In this document: one piece after another, positions 57,702 through 64,000 of the stretch | Position numbering within the stretch: the first letter of the stretch is position 1 | How the letters are laid out: the number at the start of each line of letters is the position of its first letter | Source: Prunus persica | Lineage: Eukaryota; Streptophyta; Magnoliopsida; Rosales; Rosaceae | Direction of reading: 5' to 3' | Assembly: GCF_000346465.2 (NCBI RefSeq) | Contig: NC_034016.1 | Location: 6,176,362-6,240,361 of the forward strand | Length of the DNA: 64,000 nt | The notes under the pieces: model-generated | Told to the model about the DNA's origin: nothing | Databases searched by the model: none | The model's input: the letters and a program-made list of their open reading frames with translations, nothing else | Position numbers and translations under genes: made by a program

Positions 57702-60700
57702 ATGGATAAGTCATGGATGCACTCGGATAGAAGATCGAAGGCATATGAATTTGGGGTGGAAGCATTTTTGAACTTTGCTGTAGAAAATCTTCTAACTACA
57801 ACACATATCCGTTGTCCATGTGTTAAATGCGTTAATTTGAAGTTGTTTGGGGTTGGAATTATAAGGGATCACTTATACTTTAATGGAATTGACCAAAGCT
57901 ATAAGAATTGGACATTTCACGGAGAACCTTGGGAAGCAACTACTAATGCTAGTAGAAATGTTGAAGAAGATGATGGCCATAGTAGGTACAGTTTTGTGTC
58001 TGAAGAAATTGATATGGATGATAATGATTTTGGTGATTTTGGTTCGGATCCGTATGAGTTTGCCAATGTGATTGGGGATGGAGATCAACCAGTGTACCCT
58101 GGTTGTAGAAAGTACACGAAGTTATCGGCATTAGTGAAGTTGTATAATTTGAAGGCAAAACATGGGATGAGTGATGTCTGTTTTACAGAATTATTGATAC
58201 TTCAAGGCGATTTGCTTCCAGAAGGAAATACAATACCAACCTCCATGTATGAGGCTAAAAAGACTTTGTGTGCATTGGGGCTGAGTTATGAGAAAATGCA
58301 CGCATGCCCCAATGATTGCATCTTGTATAGGAAGGAGTATGAGGATTCAACTAATTGTCCTACTTGTGGTATCTCAAGGTGGAAGGAAGGCAAAGATTCA
58401 ATCTTGAAAGAGGGTGTGCCAGCGAAGGTGGTGTGGTATTTTCCCCCAATTCCAAGGTTTAAAAGGATGTTTCAATCACATGAGACAGCTAAGAGTTTGA
58501 CTTGGTGGCATGCTGCTAGAAAATCAATTGACGGTCAGATGTCTCATCCGGCGGATTCCCCGTCTTGGAAACTTCTTGATGATAAATGGCCTGAGTTTGG
58601 TAATGAGCCGAGAAACTTGAGATTGGCTCTTTCATCTGATGGATTCAATCCCCACAGTTCTCTAAGTAGCAGATATAGTTGTTGGCCGGTTATCTTAGTT
58701 ACATATAATCTCCCTCCATGGCTGTGCATGAAACGAAAGTTCATGATGTTAACCTTATTGATTTCCGGTCCTAAACAACCCGGAAATGATATAGACGTCT
58801 ACTTGGAGCCTTTGATTGATGATTTAAAATCCTTGTGGGTTGGGATTAGAGGAGTGTATGATGCACATAATGGAGAATACTTTACACTCAGAGCTGCATT
58901 AATGTGGACAATTAATGATTTCCCCGCCTATGGAAACTTATCTGGTTGTGTTGTTAAAGGATATAAAGCTTGTCCAATATGCGGCGATGATACACCTAGT
59001 CACAGGTTGAAAAATGGCCACAAAATTTGTTACATTGGGCATAGAAAATGGTTACCAATCAATCATCCATATAGGAAGGCAACGTGCAGCTTTTAATGGG
59101 AAACCTGAATATGGCATACCTCCCGAGCCATTAACCGGAGAAGAAGTGCTGCATATGGTTGAAAATGGTGACAGAGTTTGTTGGAAGAAGAAATCAATAT
59201 TCTTTGATCTCGAGTATTGGAAATACCTTCCTGTGAGGCATGCCCTAGATGTTATGCACATTGAGAAGAATGTTTGCGATAGTATCATTGGTACATTGCT
59301 GGAGATCCCTGGAAAAAATAAAGATGGGATTGCTGCTCGATTAGATTTATTGAACATGGGGGTCAAAACTGATTCGCAACCCGAGTATGGAGAAAGACGT
59401 ACTCGTTTGCCTCCTGGGCCTTGGAATTTGTCAAAAGCAGAGAAGAGAGAGGTTTGCAATTCTTTCTATGGTATGAAGGTCCCTGAAGGTTATTCTTCAA
59501 ATATTAAAAATCTTGTATCTTTACAAGATTCAAGACTTCTTGGCCTTAAATCACATGATTGTCATACCTTAATGCAACAATTGCTCCCTGTGGCAATTCG
59601 TTCTGTTTTGGAGAAGCCTGCAAGGTATGCAATAACTCGTTTGTGCTTCTTCTTCAATGCTATATGTGCAAAGACTGTTGATGTTTCCAAGCTAGATAAG
59701 TTGGAAGAAGATGTAGTAGTTACTCTGTGTTTGCTTGAGAAGTACTTTCCCCCTTCATTCTTTGATATCATGGTTCATCTAGTAGTACATCTTGTCAGAG
59801 AAGTTCGTCTATGTGGGCCAGTATATTTTAGGTGGATGTATCCGTTTGAAAGATATATGAAAGTGCTGAAGGGGTATGTTCAGAATCGTACTCGTCCCGA
59901 AGGTTGCATTGCTGAGCGGTATATAGCTGAAGAAGCGGTAGAGTGTTGTACTCAGCATTTATCTGATGTTAGTACAGTTGGAGTGCCTTCAAGCCAAAAG
60001 ATGGGACTTTCAAAGCCATTATCAGGTTGCACAGTGAGCGTAGTTGATCAGGACCTGTTGAATCAAGCACATCTATATGTCTTGGAGAATACGGAGGAAG
60101 TCCTACCTTATATCGAGTACGTATGAGCTTTATTCTTTAAGTTTCCATTTTAAATTATTTCTTATGTTTATCTTCTATATTTAGGACCGTAATGCTTGAA
60201 TTTTTCGTGTCATGTAGGCAACATATGATTCACATCAAGACTGCTTATCCAAAATTTAGAAAGAGAACAAAGTGGCTGCAGGATAAGCACAATAGCACTT
60301 TCATTCAATGGCTACGCTTCAAGGTATATATTGTTGAATAACATATTTCTCTTTTAATTTTCTTCTTATTTATATGTTAGATTGAATTAAGATATGATTA
60401 ATTTGCAGGTTCAAAGTGAACTTGAGGAAGACAATCATGGCGTATCAGAAAATTTAAGGTGGCTAGCAGCTGGTCCAAACATGTCAGTGCCATTATATAG
60501 GAGCTATCTTATTAAAGGTATTAAATTCAATATCAAGGCACAAGATGATGTGCGGACAACTCAAAATAGTGGAGTTTATTTACTTGCACATACCATGCAA
60601 GTTGCTAGTGCCAAGGATAAAAACCCAATTCTCTCAAATATGGGTTTCTATGGTGTCATTCAAGAAATTTGGGACCTTGACTACCAAAAGTTTACAATCC

Positions 60701-61053
60701 CAGTCTTTAGGTGTGATTGGATAGATAGTTCTGGTCTTGTAGTCGACGAACTTGGATTTACCCTTGTAGATTTGAGTAAAATTGGACATAGGAATGACCA
60801 ATTTGTTTTGGCTTCTCAAGTCAAACAAATATTTTTTGTTGACGACCCGATGCATCGTGGTTGGTCGGTAGTATTATCAATGCCTAATAGAGAATATAAT
60901 GATGTTATTGGTGATGAAGTCTTAGGTGATGTGATAATTGAGTGTGAGCCATTTACTAGAGGGATGCCAAATGTTGACACATTTGATGAACTGGTGGGTG
61001 AGTTAGGCGGTCAAAATATTCGAGATGGGTGTGAAGATATATGGATTGAATGA
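57702..61053 (+). pseudogene. CACTA gene 2, copy 2: TNP2-type transposase (Transposase_21 + DUF4216-like), frameshifted
   Basis: Exons 57702-60116, 60218-60323 and 60409-61053, with phase-consistent GT-AG junctions. The N-terminal transposase-associated domain (CPCVKC) covers residues about 5-75. The Transposase_21 domain follows, with LALSSDGFNPH, NDIDVYLEPLIDDL, the zinc-like CPICGDDTPSHRL and ALDVMHIEKNVCDS. A DUF4218-like part comes next (MVHLVVHLVREV; MYPFERYMKVLKGYV). Exon 3 is DUF4216-like (QNSGVYLLAHTM; FRCDWID). A single extra A near 59076 (TATAGGAAGGC) shifts the frame; the first frame stops at 59096 and the remainder is open in the next. The run is short, so a sequencing error is possible. 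Without the shift the protein would be about 1055 residues, in the family's range. The start is the ATG at 57702, giving MDKSWM as in relatives. Confidence 0.9.
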
Positions 61054-61136
61054 TGCTTATGTAATTGGCAGTGTATGACATTAATTTTGTAATATATTGT
61101 AATGTGATTTCTTCACTTTCTACGTTCAAATAAAAC

Positions 61137-62664
61137 ACGACGTTATTGTGAACCAGTTATTCAGCATATTTACCGACGTCTTAAAGCAACGTAACAATGA
61201 AGAACCACGACGCAATTGTGAAGCAATTATTCAGGATATCACGTCGGGGAAGGATTAAGAACCGCCATGTAATTCAAAATAACACGACTCCAATCCCATA
61301 ATACCGACGTTTAAAAAACGAGATATATAATCTGAACGTTAAAAAATACGACGTCATCATACATTTTCCACGTCGCAAGTTCTTTTATAAACGAAGAGGA
61401 ACGAAATGAATTCCGACGGAAATTCATTATAACCGCCGTCTAATAACAATTAAACGACGTTATTTGTAATACGGCTCTCATCATAATCAACGCCGTCTAT
61501 ATGTTCTGTAATACGGCTCTCATTTATTTGGAACCGACGTTGTTTAGAAGTTCAACGTCGTCTATATTATTAAGTGCGTCGTGAGTAATGATGATAGATA
61601 TAAATACAACGTCGACTATATAAATTCCACCGACGTTGTTTCGCATTTCAACGTCAACTGTATAAATACATACGTCGTAAATAATGACACTGACAACTAT
61701 TTCCACGTCATCTTTTTTAGAAAAATCGAAGTGGAAAATTTATTTCACGACGGTTGTTTGTAAATAAGAGACGTAGTATATTTCAATAACGTCGTCTTCT
61801 CATGTATTTAAAGACGTCATATTTTTTCTTGTCGTGTAAATTATATTTAACGGCGTAAAATTTTAGTTGTCGTCGTTGTACGTATATCTTGCGGCCTTTT
61901 TCTTTTAACATGTGTCATATTTTTCCTTTTTAACGACGGTGATTTGTTTGAGTTGGTCGTCTATTCTCATCCTCGACTATTTTCTAGAACTTTAGCAGAC
62001 TAAACACGTCTGTTTTTATTATTTTCCGACGTTGTTTTATTTAACAACGTCTAATATTTATCGTCGTTGTTTGTTTCTGAAAATATGACGTATAAATTTT
62101 GTAATACGACTCTCATATATTTGTAACCGACGTTGTTTCGTTTTTCAACGTCTACTCAATAAATACATACGTCGTAAATAATGACACTGACAACTATTTC
62201 CACGTCATCTTTTATCGAAAAATCGAAGTGGAAAATTAATTTTACGACGGCTGTTTTTATATATGCGACGTAGTAGGTATCAATAACGTCGTCTTCTAAT
62301 GTATTTAAAGACGTCAAATTTTTTATTGTCGTGAAAATGATATTTAACGGCGTCGTTTTTTTATTTTCGTCGTTGTATGTCTATCTTGCGGCCTTGTTCT
62401 CTTAATATGTGTCATATTTTTCCTTTTTAACGACGGTTTTTTTAGAGAGTTGGTCGTCTATTCTCATCCTCGACTGCTTTTTTAGATCTTTTTGCAGTAC
62501 AAAGACGTCGTTTTGTATTTGTTGATGACGTTGTATATTTTAACAACGACGGTGATTTAGCGTCGTGGTATATGAGGGAAAAGATGACGGTGGATTCCAC
62601 GACCATTGAAAAATTGAATACACGACGGTGATTTACCGTCGTCTTTTTGCTTTTTTGTAGTAGT
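61137..62664 (+). repeat. CACTA copy 2 right subterminal motif array, internal 497-bp tandem duplication, and right terminus
   Basis: About 1.5 kb packed with CGACG/CGTCG. A block starting CGACGTTGTTTCG at 61631 recurs at 62128 (period 497) and stays similar for about 350 bp. A terminal hairpin at 62622-62642 (ACGACGGT, GATTT, ACCGTCGT) is followed by the terminus at 62648-62664. No coding gene. Confidence 0.88.
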
Positions 62665-63422
62665 CATGTAGATCTCTCCTTTTGGTGCTTGGTTCGGGTT
62701 TATATAACGTGTCTTTCACACTTGGTTGCAGCAATTTTTACAGCCGTTTGCAATGCCAAGTGGCAAACGAGTCACGAGGAAACAATATGCTTCAAGGACC
62801 GTTGACCCTCCGCCTAACTACCTCAAAAATGTACACCACTTTGTCAATGGGTCATGGCAACATGGGTATGCGCAAGCATGGACGAAAGTGCGCAAGGTCT
62901 ATCTCCCGTATAATGTTGGACAGTCCCATTGGGTGGCAGTAGAAGTCGACTTTGTGCGACATACTGTCACTGTCTATGACTCGTATTCTGATTTTACCTC
63001 CAACAGTATGCTTGTCCGATTCATGGAGCCTATTACCCATACGTTTGCAAAGGTGTTGCATGAAATGAGGTTTTATGAGAAATCGGAGGTTGAAGCGGTG
63101 AAGAGAAAGGGGACTGACATGTCAAACTTTAACCCATTCACAATTTGCAGAATTTCTGATGTTCCACAACAAAGTGATGGGTAAGCTGTGTTCTTTTAAA
63201 GCACTATAATCGGATGTTATCAATACGTGCACTTCTAACTTGTCTACTGCTCGGGTGGACAGTACTTCATGTGGCATTATGACAGTCAAATATATTGAGT
63301 ACCTTAGTGCCGGCATTTCTTTACATACCATTGACCCATCGAAGTTTGGCTACTACCGATTGAAGCTTGCAATCGAGGCTTTCAGGGGGGGGCCTATGTA
63401 TGAGGTAAAAGTCCTAATCTGA

Positions 63423-64000
63423 CCTCATTGCTGCTTTATTGTTAACTATTGCCTTTGGAATTGCGTTGTTATTTACTTCATTGTTGTTACGTCGTACGTA
63501 CTCACCTGTGACGTCAGTGTTCATTTCAAATAACTTACATTATGTTCGGAACTTGTCCAACTGTGATGAATAAAAATGGCTACTTTTGTGCATCAAAGTT
63601 TAGGGTATTGGGGATTTGAACACTATAGATGGTAATGTCAATGTTTCGCAACTGGCATCTGATTTACGTATGTCATATGTTCTAAACTCCGACTGTGTCT
63701 AATCCGAAACTTGTTTCATGTTCTTTATGAAAGGTTCAAACAATTAATTCTTCAAATTGAACATGTCTTATGACATCTCATTTTCCCTTTATATGAACGC
63801 TGAAGTGGCACATATGTCCTCCTTCTGCAGGTGGTCCTTCGAGCTTCATACCCATATTGACATCTCAGATTCTGTACACGTATGTGAAAGAAGTTGCAGG
63901 CTGTTTTGTCGTATTGTGAATATTGAAACTGAATATGAGTTTTTGCGTAACATGGCACAATTTTTGACATTTTGCTCACCACGCGATGAAGTGGGGTGAT
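63423..64000. other. Downstream of the Ulp1 gene; no clear gene
   Basis: Open frames of about 80 codons exist (e.g. 63757-63999) but have no recognised motif. The region may be 3' UTR or further intron/exon sequence of the Ulp1 gene. Confidence 0.35.

Larger units (their letters stand above)
49053..62664 (+). mobile_element. CACTA (En/Spm-like) transposon, copy 2, 13.6 kb, complete apart from an N gap
   Basis: The left end reads TACTACTACAAAAAGTG and the right end GCTTTTTTGTAGTAGTC. Both match the family termini except that the outermost base is changed at each end (canonical CACTAC...GTAGTG, as seen at 9440 and 5512). No clear 3-bp target duplication is visible (GAG left, ATG right). Contents in order: 5' subterminal array, antisense 99-aa ORF, leader exons, gene 1, N gap, TNP2, and the 3' subterminal array. 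The element lies in intron 6 of the DUF1985-Ulp1 gene, in the same transcriptional direction as that gene. Confidence 0.95.
46159..63422 (+). pseudogene. DUF1985 + Ulp1-type (C48) cysteine protease gene, split by the CACTA in intron 6
   Basis: Exons by splice sites and phase: 46159-46887, 46963-47111, 47196-47384, 47502-48550, 48714-48798, 48906-49001, 62732-63180, 63263-about 63404 (read-through would stop at 63422). All junctions from exon 1 to exon 8 are phase-consistent. Exon 1 has the DUF1985 fold signature (FCLITGLRFG, then VYFAIFILLG). Exons 3-4 are acidic and coiled-coil-like (LKHQLRSTMDQLEKLR). Exons 7-8 hold the protease core: His in GQSHWVAVEVD, Asp in VTVYDSYSD, Gln in VPQQSDG and Cys in TSCGIMTVKY, the last pair restored exactly by splicing. 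Such genes are common in plant Mutator-like elements and in host genomes; they resemble SUMO proteases. Lesions: a 1-bp loss near 46618 (GCGTTAAGCTT) shifts DUF1985, and there is an in-frame TGA at 48258. The CACTA insertion leaves both splice sites intact. Confidence 0.85.

Overview
This window is plant nuclear DNA: AT-rich, with GT-AG introns, LTR retrotransposons, CACTA, Helitron and hAT-like DNA transposons, and a cluster of leucine-rich-repeat receptor-like proteins (RLPs) of the Ve1/Cf type. The RLP type and the repeat families make a woody Rosaceae genome (apple or pear) my best guess, but that is inference. About three quarters of the window is transposon-derived, and I see no gene of any size without at least one lesion.

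Layout. (1) 1-9440, minus strand: the 5' part of a CACTA (En/Spm-like) element, copy 1, which runs off the left edge. (2) 9441-about 26800: RLP duplication unit A, a broken RLP gene (17041-24534). It carries a gag-only LTR retrotransposon (11046-16900) inserted just upstream of the start codon, a decayed Ty1-copia element (17500-21866) inside the LRR region, and a small Helitron (24748-25034) in the 3' flank. (3) About 26800-30017: intergenic DNA with a partial copy of the RLP-unit flank, split by an 870-bp hAT-like element. (4) 30018-about 36271: RLP unit B with a second RLP gene (31402-34036) disrupted by a 35-bp deletion. (5) 36272-42884: a very young Ty1-copia element on the minus strand with nearly identical LTRs. 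(6) About 44520-63422, plus strand: an eight-exon DUF1985 + Ulp1-type cysteine protease gene whose sixth intron contains a complete 13.6-kb CACTA element, copy 2 (49053-62664), in the opposite orientation to copy 1.

The CACTA family is the most interesting system here. It has two genes on one strand: gene 1 (a basic N-terminal domain, a Transposase_24-like segment, an acidic region and a C-terminal Ulp1 protease domain with a visible His-Asp-Gln-Cys set) and gene 2 (a TNP2/Transposase_21 transposase with a DUF4216-like C-terminus). Almost every non-coding part, including all five introns of gene 1, is packed with the pentamer CGTCG or its complement, while the exons are nearly free of it. That distribution goes far beyond the usual subterminal repeats of CACTA elements and suggests a motif-array system read by an element-encoded protein.

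The two CACTA copies are nearly identical but damaged differently. Copy 1 lost the gene 1 start codon and gained an internal copy of the element's right terminus. Copy 2 has a nonsense codon in gene 1, a 1-bp frameshift in the transposase and altered terminal bases. Several single-base lesions lie in short homopolymers, and there is a 703-bp N gap at 56112-56814, so some breaks could be assembly errors.
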